Shown piece after piece: positions 26,701 through 28,085 of a stretch of DNA of 64,000 bases (its first letter is position 1; each line of letters starts with the position of its first letter). The position numbers were made by a program, and so were the translations under genes. Where the stretch lies: contig NC_017586.1 of assembly GCF_000240165.1 (NCBI RefSeq), forward strand, positions 496,001-560,000. Direction: 5' to 3'. This DNA comes from Streptantibioticus cattleyicolor NRRL 8057 = DSM 46488 (GTDB lineage: Bacteria; Actinomycetota; Actinomycetes; Streptomycetales; Streptomycetaceae). The notes beneath the pieces were generated by a model that worked only from the letters and a program-made list of their open reading frames with translations, had not been told where the DNA came from and ran no database searches.

Positions 26701-27807
26701 ATGTGTGCCGCCGTCCTCGAAGAACGGCACCCGGTCACTGCCGCCCTGCGACCCGAGGTCTCTGTCCAACGGCACGTAACGGTACGTGCTTCCGGAATCC
26801 GTACGGTCGGGGCCGGTGAAGGTGGTGTCGCTCTCGGTCGGTACGTGGGCGTATCCGTCGCCGCCTTCGCCCCCGATGTCACCGCGTGGCGGTGTGGGCA
26901 GGCCCTCGCCGGGATCCGGCAGGTCGAGGGGGGGAGCCTCGCCGGGTGTTCTCGGTACGTCGGCGAAGTCCCCGTCGTCACCGCCTTTGCCCTTGCCGCC
27001 CTTGTTGCCGGTCTTGCCGAGCGCCGTGGGGATGTGCCCGATCGCACCGCCCACCGCGCCCGCGACGAAGCCCAGGCCGGGGTTGCCGTCGATGTCGAAC
27101 GCCGCGTCCGTGGCCGCCATCCCCGCGGCGCCACCGAGACCGCCCACCAGCATCTTGCCCAGCAGCGTCTCCAGCAGCTTCGGCGCCACCGCGCCGCCCG
27201 CCATGAACAACGCACCCGTGATCGCCCCGTTGATGGCACCCGCACCCAGCGCCATCTCCGTGTTCTTCCAGTCCCACGAATGCCGCTTGCCCTCACCGAA
27301 CTGGATCAACTGGGCGATCGCGTCCATCAACCCCGCAGCCGCCACATTGACCGCGACCGCCGCCCCCAGCCGCCACAGGATCATCCCGATCGCGGCCCGC
27401 CCCTGCGCGATGATCTCCGGCAACGACTCCGGACACCACCACGCCAGAAAAGCGATCTCCGCCGCCATCCACCCCAGCATCATCAAAATCATGATCTTGG
27501 AGTACTGGATCTGCAGCGCCGTCTGATCACAGGAGTCCGCCACCTGCTCCGCCGCCGACGCCACCTGCGGCAGATTCTTCTGCAACTTCGCCAGATACTG
27601 CTCGAACGCCTCGGCCGTCTCCCCCGAGACCCCCGCCTTCACATCATCGACCGCAGGCTGGAAATCATTGGCGATCGCCCGGATCTCGTTCGCGAAGTCC
27701 CGATGGACCTGCGCAAGCTCCCACAGCTTGTCCTCATCGGCCTTGGGCCACTCACCACCCGCCAGCGCCGCGACCCACTGCAACCCCGACGGCAACATGA
27801 TGCTCAT
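1..27807 (-). CDS. Giant T7SS-linked multidomain protein, partial (C-terminus off the left edge)
   Basis: One minus-strand frame opens at ATG 27807 and meets no stop before base 1, giving at least 9,269 codons. The start has a GGAAGG ribosome site about 9 nt upstream. Residues 1-100 are helical and WXG100-like. Hydrophobic segments follow at about 105-125, 138-160 and 185-260, an arrangement like the CpnT N-terminal domain. Next come a Pro/Thr/His/Glu-rich linker (about 270-1060), a charged helical region (about 1060-2680) and four long related supermodules beginning near residues 2855, 4957, 6830 and 8370. Each supermodule carries an HG...C pair spaced 46 residues apart. From memory, such giant Streptomyces proteins are auto-annotated 'WXG100-like' or 'lonely Cys domain-containing'; I could not check this. 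Its place as last gene of the ESX locus suggests it is the secreted substrate. That role is inferred; a non-secreted giant structural protein cannot be excluded. Confidence 0.93.
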   Translation of the reverse strand, partial: MSIMLPSGLQWVAALAGGEWPKADEDKLWELAQVHRDFANEIRAIANDFQPAVDDVKAGVSGETAEAFEQYLAKLQKNLPQVASAAEQVADSCDQTALQIQYSKIMILMMLGWMAAEIAFLAWWCPESLPEIIAQGRAAIGMILWRLGAAVAVNVAAAGLMDAIAQLIQFGEGKRHSWDWKNTEMALGAGAINGAITGALFMAGGAVAPKLLETLLGKMLVGGLGGAAGMAATDAAFDIDGNPGLGFVAGAVGGAIGHIPTALGKTGNKGGKGKGGDDGDFADVPRTPGEAPPLDLPDPGEGLPTPPRGDIGGEGGDGYAHVPTESDTTFTGPDRTDSGSTYRYVPLDRDLGSQGGSDRVPFFEDGGTHAEGDRTATSSVGAPLPETFGGDAGGTPGNAQRTHDDVSSLGDESFDDNVTVSGISVGDPPLIPRNARTGTDGTSGAHGEAPAGTRNSQDTERPFTTEARPTVTGGHDEVAATHPRELPGFETTFRDAPAAATTTRPEDVTLEHGAPTDRAGTGGPHLTSETLRDIPHATDRTVEAWRDQVEPGAPVPQTEIRTPVADHPAEPAGTPTATHPTDTGTFHQPPAGTTTHDHPAEPVSAPPHSVPVDRPTTHDVPHTSEPAPVARGPQDVPHETGPSDRAPADAPTTHETGPSDRAPADAPTTHETGPSDRAPADAPTTHETGPSDRAPADAPTTHETAPTDRAPVNAPTTHEPGGASHTSAPSEPTPLTHETQGAPQPTHSIPPQERPTGTEGAPDGVPSSSTRQDEGTGSTQPTGPDTSAADHRPIPDAGQEPAVTPQGTMAVPPGGGGGPTGARGGEPQAPASPTRGTQSPATPSTTPSDTPRGERSGTPPTAPADRGPAARPETTGGAPTPETTAGSTGRGRTETPPGQLAEALKGTEAPRSLPVDGPAEPRGTEGDSTATASDGPGVTARPESLTAMQGMPVPRHPASEPPPGNGGGGLGARLRSLVTGRTPKPEAPAAPTGPGRADGTNSPRPEATSPTSPSRPEDTGGTPEPEAPGTPGEHEDTGTPPDRLAEMFAGSDVPRDAIGEPPAAPGGKEEKPDARLDDAPAAPGREPQGIEAWAEERVDALNQAARQAGMSEETRKALAEPVFDALNTHAWGQARRGLEQFRLEVDARALTQRYEAFREHADGGFDRLGEQGASRTEWQQKVDAVESARRGGDPDTLDAALREYTGYVEQHTPAERLTGDDAASAFDPEIQRLREAIAKAPAGTDVETLRAQLRDRLEVATLRDNLRNRVSRPGDADDEGPLRQRLDEARTPQEAQRALEDLQAYRDLRARLDEVDSLGADRTDAALAERLGALRDTSPTTERELRDRVDQATDPQQAAEALDDLHAFRDLQERLDRLGEEPTSVPDEAELRARLDALDDGKSGLRSGLREGLGQARSQQEAARAFDDYEAGLRSQEEDRQAQVRDLRARIDDLSAQHTEQLLNGDTDGAAHTSERITEAERQLDDTLTYDEHRADLRAEAFRHDDPWIDPGHLQRISDDTGSSPDPSSDDAPAGDGDPHAGDAPERPGTETGTPSDTLSLPDVPSFPDPPQDTPRSGAGTDAPATGPGRTATALAPSGPDEHQLQADRLAPPTEARTTDPGPAPALGDLESLRTPDETRQDGQSHQEVPNPPARAPRYAPGLETIAEEPEAPAATTDALTDQPDAHDTSPPPVEDAPSATPHEPTAPDATHAPDPSSTTDLPDPLHADTSHTTEEPHTQATDPAAEARAQAAEAANAKAAAALAATHDALAVRDRINQEFDGHLEAFPDLRDPAAAPQVAAVREWFADARLTGAAADSHAPLGDQLTQRLGQANDDFLAHSNTRQLFQEKIASGRTPAPRPLVFDRSPQVAQLQEDFHQAVVDERGLRAAAASTDVIEVPPHLVEDFRNRYDELRDAWTADDIAFGGALHAGEAHGDLTAPLPYWDSRIESWYEQKLDALREQYLADRRAAETTEDPAAEIGRLDQQVNQAATALRDQASKITGLTDTFERHSQSQWRPQEDWDSRLASWYQQQKAAIAEPLLHRLTQQGQDAWPGVRAEFDRQAADLTRVAEDRHRYHQEFDALVAAQPDERGPVSSPATSDWADRQNDAARQTYVQEREAADTPAGARFTHVPPPPHAQAGDWRIPAWARDQEELFTEYGDRFDQAKRLAEAREPFDRAFDAWAESAGHRLDAHQLNEARRDAWAVHEQALGEGTAPDPHNTFTAEAIRQAAINRGRRAFVDAFRAWLNDHHHRIPESSLPFEKTPEIADAVGKNMSERFDRELRDAVDKVFPSGLDIGSEDLAAMVAQARKRLKAMIGALRDRFDQHAIYETQRARLKAEFDALADTYHDHLDDDTRGVLEAFDAENTPISRPGRETVLRQAAEELDDAFTKVFGTNEVPKDLFDRTEQPLERWPWHFDNVASGLPEKLAFQAAREKALRDTLEDVAEAARTWEAATSSLGAAFRRRFPGLHQGQVTGNVLRDTQTGVAANVRALFDNTMSGAEPLVERLEKWHNAYAQLTDRDRIHTGLLRQYARNGALDSAAKVFTDQLATWQAAHPEQPLTQADIDRAKTAWDERVLSAFDTAFDAKATKPGDLGAGIWQWDALLAREADRLPAHFAFESGAAHTFDSVNSDRPFGDLTSDPDFRDAFVDRYQHRWAPEALPDTWTDRAAAGIDPGDNARTPAAATDDGTRSLTTAATEPSAAETPVGPGRVSRSGSVSGDDARTPAATTDDGTRSLITASPEPSAPDTLADPGRISRPGSVNDVAPTNEPREASLTDQPHEVPSTSESHDLPQPDQGHEAPPAQEPHDLPPSEEEAPAETGPVTRRDTNLLFGTEPVTRPPSAVHAPRFPQFFAPTSPMRQEYLERSAEYGLQTARNLANDPAIRLSPHKALDHMVEDAQARYGHSAQGRDVVNAMLMPDRMIARFEGDQPRTGGLGRAVRAAWSRISDGYVASALRPLLKSGDYDRSIAAFLGGATWYASRHPELAPAGPRPRGDVWDAEMRQRGYRGFSDLTSQQLDHARQIELMLNVYRHLGASDYDLLFFRDALAGRYLSQPDALPWEWFLDTSHRAGVWDRHVEPDPWVTDASRVHGWIHGVLNPMGRLPKDLPADDPARTVLHQPPHVAMYEKATADLLGAEVTGQGDWTDPTVLNQGIAQHVGAEPAATDVWTQRRQAWADALRNQGILEALPSLRSGHSMALTLASGPDRTFFRPGLTLDGLRDLIRSVPAQARPGDRTTWPLVMLRDPAIRAAVDRSAPPEELAAAVDAFANAADEGLLAEVRGHAAMAGEALDLLQAEPADHGPMYYVAVAPGPLPPKAGLDALKGRQEELPPFALWTSSRDVAVAKLGELAKRVSPHAGHPVLLELPDPVSIRKTALFSRTPGDFAAQAPGPMRLRIDQPGHGHADSGDLWYSHLVVGEVAPHTPRVPWDNEILMREVRDGQGTLIGFESYELTDLPARQKALRAILGSDHYSVEPLQPSGTRAAGPAKKVSLPTGFDKHSGQPASVVFTSHGSRRSAVTLGRYGQVFTSGSQSGRAFATRLAEAGIPEETPVLLWQCSVGAKVPGLSSVAQLSADQQPAQRVLAAGNTIAAVYEDGRKALYPYWGSEPESDLAILDFRPRTGGGHTAANTVDPYFAGQAGRYTEFGPAWDQITEEYEKALGGWLTDDRAGYDILKQAVETLAGSGLHKVTLDLSVPGHHPHELMPVLSEAAMERYPNAYGSWVTDDPAVQDRLLRERGMRVHLGSGFNTGALYWMYHALKLPSEGFPSFVKAVFGWGLANGHPLAALFSDLRGSGMSANPAAIGAALSGTGVHLYGLADTMFAPRAEARPGHPSEALRPPHWQQYADDTEPLRDLFRDAPVTMPTGLDPAHTTALHLLDSEPDRALLTADPRELPGLVRDMIDQAMAGDLMSLPKLLLQDPGIWGSLRNAVNARYSNDPVEPHHQAVRDRAEQIVPDLAKRIPGHRAMAAEALTARPKSGPGYLAVPAPSGADPAGLTRLHLPQFQQLHPDPQQALAALGQLPPGSRPLVVRVTDPAARAVPTRDGDTLFRYPTATELRITTPDGTTPDVLDAVEAPTGDHSTALDAVRSAGHAAELSHDPGQFAQARPAEHAPSTGTATQAPAGPGGDPRAMTYGGATAPPVSGEAPSLVVHDDQGDADLLEWPDVESSSWFQALHPGQQERLRGVEDMSELGEALGKTRNTVVGAVDGAAVGDVELLTGALTLRGNLSAYDPEMRPGLPTSMEPAAELGTMSLVKGSITEFGHHVPYTDVIVPHPGPWTEYEGSRGLAAGLEHVMGPGSRAFVLTDNDMPGKSQHETLLAQIESLNEANRHTPGYLPLRAEVSQPTPKFSDGRFTVKLGGAPLLLRHDPPYHLVTVTRGATLLRDPHTTLGQRVPYTDVVVPNPRMWPTPDELAASLDGALGRNSHAWVLTDGTGDGIRPEDVAARIGAVNEANHNTPGYLPLRADIGEPVVGSSTVGFGGVPLRLRPDHPYRIVTVGRGDVAGPPLQPAPVPRAMAPGYQAFPPSAGEELPSLTVQDDLGEGILLEWPQVTASRWYQELHPGQQQRLRGVEDLEDLGTALDETRNTVVAAVDGGSVGDAQFVAGALGLRHNVSAYDPEMVDSFEQTMAPAAGEGTISLVKGSITGFGHHVPYTDVIVPHPGPWALGDGADGLAGCLEHVLGPGGRAFVLTDNDMPGKSQHRDLAAHIEAINERNANTPGYLPMRVEIGKPRAWERDNPNTVNLGGAPLILRHSPPCHLVTVTRGATLLRDPEAVTSLTPHVPRTDVVVAHPTQWPSLEGPDGLVASLESVLGPNSRAWILTGDGTGEGLRPEDVAAQVDALNERNANTPGYQPLRVGTSEPRVDTSNGHATTELGGVPVHLRQGQRIVTISRGAVTGDHHQPGPVAHTMAPPPGTTDHTPPAPPATTEHSGTASQPATATTAPAAIPALHQPRYPALFEGGTRDHYLSTSATYESTVATALGRDPLVAEHVQMALDHLVTRAKSAPGGMTEDFRKALFGQTSLAGFDTAAAERRLLDTVNPPSFDELMGAFTRTAHHYHQNEQLPQPTGLPRHGADWDAEMRRRGYHGSADLTDAQRRQAEDIEAVLTAYDHMNVPDRADFMVRDAAAAWYLSRPDALPMEWFLHVAKETGFRDPQVEPDPWLTDRSRVHGWVHGFLDPLTRLRQAGVAVDKGMADTLEEPPHLRLYRERTTPLLGGDVTGLGYWIPPTRLGKDLSDIGGTSGPAQALWHDRRAALRDMLRDPGTLDALRQMTQGHAMALTLATGPDSRFFRPAVVEEGPQALDRLREHVEAAGREADPEDRSTWPLLMLHDPGIRGVVGRSATPEEVKAAVDAFARKVDDQFLAEVRGHASMADEALDALPAKPADGRSVLYPMTQQGPLSAGTSTSPLANGQIVPVPVRNGTFDRSGALKKLADTLKDTAPDTGHAVLFEAVGPKTAYDTSVFSRAPGEYDVVFPSHTKFRVLRQGYARDGGTGLWYRHVLAEELPPTTPKEAWDDPLLVRDIRTAKGVWFGYASFNARDATTHHPNLAKLPEATHHKVWDARNKQDYGTWKSSTARGPWPVKSGLDPDGKPYFVVSALHGSPDLEVGVGRYGRRFLSGTQTGVDSFRRFKKAGIEEATRYLQLSCSAAAKRPGVSLAQQAIDEHSSQRESVAGTTVVATLDGEPDVVVLRPGWGASAPQFVTVRPRDARTQEIPAPSAEPYFAGQAARYPVGRPDWPARAAGYETALGERFAQDRAAWDTARKVVQALVDRGDTVTADPTRPDVTMPELIDAVRTAAGDAYPGEKTLPGLGVVPQRRLMDGRGILAHAYPIPGTRAMYWLYRDLDLPSDEFPSFVKAVFAVGLGKRHPLSALLVDLQRSGMSGNEAALTAALSGTGTHLYGLADTVFAPRDGLPPGDLAQRLRPPHWQAYTDATTHLAQSLPKPGGGSSAISDRLDAAHATALYLLGDDASRPFLETTTGDAGAKVWDTVNQAVTRGRAGGDPQLPPLLDNKGLRDAVDKAVRTAPADARHDDAMRELAQRIGETARDLGYLVPSTLGLATEGLTELDPIDRTAYLAIEISDAATAAGTITLDLPRLQDVELDPAAALAKLGGGADPTRHVLVEIDKSTARDFTSLAPGTGRHHIRYPDDTRLAVTAYSTDGTQQVWRAVEMPAADRKAALGGVKDVITAAEESSAPLPGSISTRPTTRPLDVSDDSSSDEDGPPVLLDLNDRGGQRIVSWEEITESNRYGKLHPDHVQRLLGAEPFSMIQDALNSTRNTVVAAVDGAVGAEDVLFLAGALGRHRNLSAYDPAMTDWLDERMRPAAGWGTMNLVPGSVTGFGHHVPYTDLLVPHPGPWATESGPGSLAWSVEHVLGPNSRAWILTDNELPGGSQSQALTEQIAAINEHNRTTPGYLPLEARVTPVVPRPARDFAEQVRNVTKPDGIPRLRDFPGRDVAEVGGIPLLLRHEGPYALVMITRGTQPAATPAPAVRTMGPVGAPVTEGSEPPLLLTEGEDGDYRVLDWETEVAGTPWFKAMHETQQARLRAVESYTPLDEALENARRRHTVVAAVDGAGLGDRAFLTGALQRHGHLSAYDPDMKSTFRDTMNAVRTDGEMSLVSGSLTEFGRHVPNTDVIVPHPGPWALEENGGLAECLEHVMGPDSVAWVLTDNDMPGKSQWGTLVAQIEALNERHRGTPGYLPLTVTVTKPPTFTLDGHDAVELGGVPLRLRHSPPHHLVTVTRGSQPTAAQSASAPALHAMAAPHTTAPDATSLHPTPVPHPMAPPAAQQTQPPTTTSQPGPAAQQSTAPVTTSAATTFPAVHEPRYPALYTGPLRSDYLRRSEQYENAAAWVLGKDPLVRAEAQKTLGHMLTLAGKAPRAEADAFRQLLHNQPSLTGFDTAAAERKLLDAANPPSFDELMDAFARVAPGYAQGAKLPKPAGVRQRQPDWDAEVRRRGFYGSADLSDAQRRQAKDIETMLAVHNHLRVPGASTFMFRDAVAAYHLRRADALPFEWFLDLAKRHGFRDPQVEPNPWLTDRARLHGWIHGFLEPRGRLRHIESPPPASVTTTLAAPPHAQLYAEHTAGLLSAQVTGVGDWFSPVHMSRYVGHIPATGNSAALWHGRREALRDMARDPGTLEAWGELPTSHAMALSLATGPDAQFLDPDLLKGAQALDRVRALFQAAGAQADPRKRTSWPLLMLRDPAIQAVVETMARPDQVKAAVDGFVRRVDDRLLAEIRGHASMAEEALDFLPAKPADGRNVVYTMARQGPLFGGPPDLRMAKGQLVPVPAMRTGMLDRAAALKDAKDKLDRLPQGTHHAVVVEVLRSSAVREVAVASRTPEKREVVSPWPTTLRIRGHSYAWDPRTKLWYRHVVATEEPRSAAKMAWDDEILVRDVRTPSGVWFGYSSLNAREAVTHHPGFTFLPGTNEYRLASSKAKTFDTPRPWPIRTGTDANGKPRFVFTGLHGSPHLKFAVGRFGGKFLSGTQSGIDFARRFAAAGVAPDMPYVQWSCSAGADRPGLPTVAQQEADEHPPQRVSVAGQVVVNTFPTPLPFAIITPSWGAPKDAALKTFHPRSPLAGQTPVPSAEPYLAGQAARYPVNRPEWAGVAREYDKAMEKYLTDDPAALAALRRTVKALRDSGAYKVTLDPSRPDVSLTDLADAVRAAAATKYPQEAPLPGVDKGTWTVLSGERGIVLNRQPIPSTRTMYWLYRDLDLPSEHFPSFVKGVFAAGLAQRHPLAALLVDLRDSGMSGNQAALVAALAGTGAHLYGLVDTAFVPRDGLPPGDTAEGLRLPHWRLHSEDTAYLADVPDGIEVPHGLTRAVRTLSAADQLPRIPAGEEGVLGADSWADRYTAARASAVPLDRLDPAHVTALYLLSHDTSRPFLRPWLDERPATHAITVLDRVLYEQIDEALERGAKGMDPQLPLLLRHPELRDLVEALAHADPTDDDYESLRDDTDDAADDMVGRLADVIPATLGLAAEGLTQLEPVGGLVYYPIELPAAGVAADLRTLDMRGLQELDPDEADALAKLGTPKDPARRAVVEVEDSPARDFTALAHDPSRRHIRIPVATRLVVVSHRAATDAAGEPYQVLRARPVPQADRDHALDAVRAVITAAPQNLAPLPGAVMAPDTAAGAQLVLSDGSPVEFADRMGANPSLYTDFSGYWVGSGGEPEGFFRIERFGAFLSTHWLNNGHGAAGLRFLDLAPDARVSVVDTVRQWASEGGLAAQVDYAVERLGGVSVDRETLHAAVSSGAYPVGTRIWFGSDVHAEAAVVTGDGILEYDPNTGKARGMDAAGFVEYTQHKTAFVVALDAKSEPVAHPMGLAANSTRTHSDPVSYAMAGPTDAAQQHAGQLPPAGAGQPKVSDAAVKFPQLYFGDRQQWLRTALDYENAFGRAVVSNPAWLSEAQGVLKALRVKLVTSPARYRLFFPPARPKDFRADRELARLLKSDGADRPHLTEVMAAIARGAAVYAGEKQLPQPTATDPALAARLTELGHPLTDENAAEKADRVRQAELVMRVHQDLKVPNGNALAFRNAVLGWTLSRTPAPTLAELLAAAQRAGVAERDGSQLLEPDFTTASSVDADASQLYGLVPFLFDPADQLDDGPLAGDAGLSLALLRLPHQAAYYDWAQHLLDPGLTGGIGLSDLRNAVTDRLNGGSAAGEGTRAWHGRRDAFRQWMSTYRRVMPRIQRAHVVSLFLLGGDDAKLMAAASQGRDRLREEILSHLAGLDRGGRMSALPLVMLREPGVRRLLGHPEERTPDRLAQVAADLATDELVRELAQHEEQAARSALVLPEAEGPVVWGEWEPGTGHGPRPYAAVGRRFARPRLFQAKSSLDTVLRDAARDASGHVGHHLVVYRLDKPVEAAEFAPFARFPDDQVVFPRETVFQVGHDELVRDLASGTEYTLVTLDQITRPAARHWQEPLITRELRSPAGVLFGEASFSGPDWIVRADEYARLLDMKPGVLREGRGSTSLPVPVTTGLREDGKPAFTAWSSHGNIGLFQIWTPEGSKSVGGAAVGRRSARLIRQLGVDRGTRHLVLACWAGMGAEGVVPGARRIAAEHVDGHETVAANAPTGAHTESGQDRRPYVFARRKKGRPQPHWQVFPHDAATTAGPRTAGLPLAGQGARFRHRYGTKEWETAAKAHERAIGEAFRMAPEVVVFADAFARRLNASGTYQVDTTGAHTLPALMDAIDKAVGGNAEFTVADDADEALDMRTARGLLVRDGAFRSMEPLHEAYREARVSGADDALF
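628..768 (-). other. His-Cys dyad 4 (caspase-like motif)
   Basis: His is residue 9014 (codon 766-768, context FTAWSSHGN). Cys is residue 9060 (codon 628-630, context HLVLACWAG). The spacing is 46 residues. Both follow short hydrophobic strands, as in clan CD cysteine peptidases. The catalytic role is inferred. Confidence 0.6.
2660..3400 (-). other. Unique insert between supermodules 3 and 4, papain/Tox-PL-like but without a visible catalytic Cys
   Basis: About 240 residues here have no counterpart at the other supermodule junctions. A segment around residue 8286 reads DVHAEAAVVTGDGILEYDPN. This resembles the His strand and the 'D-P-x-T-G' turn of papain-fold toxin or glutamine-deamidase domains. 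I see no upstream NC-type catalytic Cys, so if it is related it may be inactive. The assignment is tentative. Confidence 0.3.
3400..7320 (-). other. Supermodule 3 of the giant protein
   Basis: It opens with PRYPALYTGPLRSDYLRRSE and is followed by helical stretches (DWDAEVRRRGFYGSADLSDA). Next is a segment ending in HGWIHGFL, then the beta-rich HG...C domain. The tail contains FPSFVKGVFAAGLAQRHPL and HLYGLVDTAFVPR. All of these blocks recur in the same order in supermodules 1 and 2. Confidence 0.8.
5221..5361 (-). other. His-Cys dyad 3 (caspase-like motif)
   Basis: His is residue 7483 (codon 5359-5361, FTGLHGSPH). Cys is residue 7529 (codon 5221-5223, YVQWSCSAG). The spacing is 46 residues, identical to the other three supermodules. 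Confidence 0.68.
7520..9110 (-). repeat. Two copies of the 'TDN-MPG / TPGYLPL' protein repeat between supermodules 2 and 3
   Basis: Two in-frame copies of about 250 residues each carry, in order: TVVAAVDGA, a LSAYDP segment, a GS-T-FG-HVP-TD-VPHPGPW strand, an LTDN(D/E)(M/L)PG-SQ turn, TPGYLPL, a GG(V/I)PL-LRH strand, and a closing (V/M)(T/I)(V/I)TRG. They match the four copies at 13.1-15.3 kb. The function is not recognised; the alternating hydrophobic strands suggest a compact alpha/beta domain. Confidence 0.75.
9130..12940 (-). other. Supermodule 2 of the giant protein
   Basis: It has the same block order as supermodules 1 and 3: opening PRYPALFEGGTRDHYLS, the DWDAEMRRRGYHGSADLTDA helix, HGWVHGFL, the HG...C domain, FPSFVKAVFAVGLGKRHPL and HLYGLADTVFAPR. 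It is a little shorter than supermodule 1. Confidence 0.8.
10825..10965 (-). other. His-Cys dyad 2 (caspase-like motif)
   Basis: His is residue 5615 (codon 10963-10965, VVSALHGSP). Cys is residue 5661 (codon 10825-10827, YLQLSCSAA). The spacing is 46 residues. Confidence 0.68.
13085..15340 (-). repeat. Four copies (two long, two short) of the 'TPGYLPL' protein repeat between supermodules 1 and 2
   Basis: Long copies lie at about 15340-14630 and 14180-13480. Short copies, lacking the AVDG/LSAYDP half, lie at about 14625-14270 and 13465-13085. The arrangement is therefore a duplicated long-short pair. Positions 13669-13718 and 14827-14876 are identical over 50 nt, which points to recent duplication or gene conversion inside the gene. 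Confidence 0.75.
15380..19246 (-). other. Supermodule 1 of the giant protein
   Basis: This is the most N-terminal supermodule. It opens with HAPRFPQFFAPTSPMRQEYL, then VWDAEMRQRGYRGFSDLT, HGWIHGVL, a beta-rich region with the HG...C pair, FPSFVKAVFGWGLANGHPL and HLYGLADTMFAPR. The tail carries a strand-rich segment before the smaller repeats begin. Confidence 0.8.
17107..17247 (-). other. His-Cys dyad 1 (caspase-like motif)
   Basis: His is residue 3521 (codon 17245-17247, VVFTSHGSR). Cys is residue 3567 (codon 17107-17109, VLLWQCSVG). The spacing is 46 residues. Confidence 0.68.
19513..19776 (-). repeat. Two tandem 132-bp (44-residue) repeats before supermodule 1
   Basis: Two imperfect direct copies begin at 19513 and 19645. 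They stay in frame and encode Thr/Ser/Pro/Asp-rich linker sequence between the helical region and supermodule 1. Confidence 0.7.
19780..24620 (-). other. Long charged helical region of the giant protein
   Basis: About 1,600 residues dominated by Arg, Glu, Asp, Ala, Gln and Leu encode long amphipathic helices, for example segments like LRARLDEVDSLGADRTDAAL. A Pro/Thr-rich break lies at about 22550-23300. It looks like coiled-coil or spectrin-like stalk sequence. I see no enzyme motif in it. Confidence 0.6.
25697..25888 (-). repeat. Four perfect tandem 48-bp repeats in the linker of the giant protein
   Basis: Identical 48-nt units start at 25697, 25745, 25793 and 25841. A degenerate copy precedes them at 25649 and a broken one follows at 25889. 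Each unit encodes 16 residues (THETGPSDRAPADAPT), so copy-number change would keep the frame. Confidence 0.95.
26998..27807 (-). other. N-terminal WXG100-like plus hydrophobic domain of the giant protein
   Basis: Residues 1-100 start MSIMLPSGLQWVAALAGGEW and form a helical hairpin-like stretch typical of the WXG100-like N-terminus of CpnT-type proteins. Residues 105-260 hold three strongly hydrophobic Gly/Ala-rich segments that could insert in a membrane. The polar linker begins at about residue 265. A role as export signal and translocation domain is inferred from the family. Confidence 0.75.
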
Positions 27808-27891
27808 GGGCGGCGGCCTTCCGTCGTGATGCTCACGAACGCATCCACGCCGACCTCCACCGGACACCACAACGAGCGGGAGAACACTGCA

Positions 27892-27944
27892 ACTATCGAG
27901 AAGACGGGACTATCGAGAAGACGGGGACCATCGAGAACACTGGG
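27892..27944 (-). promoter_or_regulatory. Three tandem 17-18 bp repeats upstream of the giant gene
   Basis: The 278-nt gap 27808-28085 holds no convincing gene. Within it, ACTATCGAGAAGACGGG (plus-strand sense) occurs at 27892 and 27909, followed by a related copy at 27927. A shorter GAGAACACTG motif occurs before the array and inside the third copy. The array lies 85-137 nt upstream of the giant gene start. It could be an operator or part of the leader. Confidence 0.45.
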
Positions 27945-28085
27945 AGAAGACAGTCAACCGTCGGATGATCGGAAAGCCAACACGCCCGGGAATGCCATGA
28001 CCTGACGGACACATGGTTCTGCCTTCCCGTCCACGAGCCGCCGGCTCCGCGCCCGGGTGAGCCGGAGACGGCGGGTCCGCCCTGG

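Noticed and set aside
1-27807. NRPS or PKS megasynthase as explanation for the giant frame
   Set aside because: No ketosynthase, adenylation, condensation or carrier-protein motifs are visible, and the N-terminus is WXG100-like.
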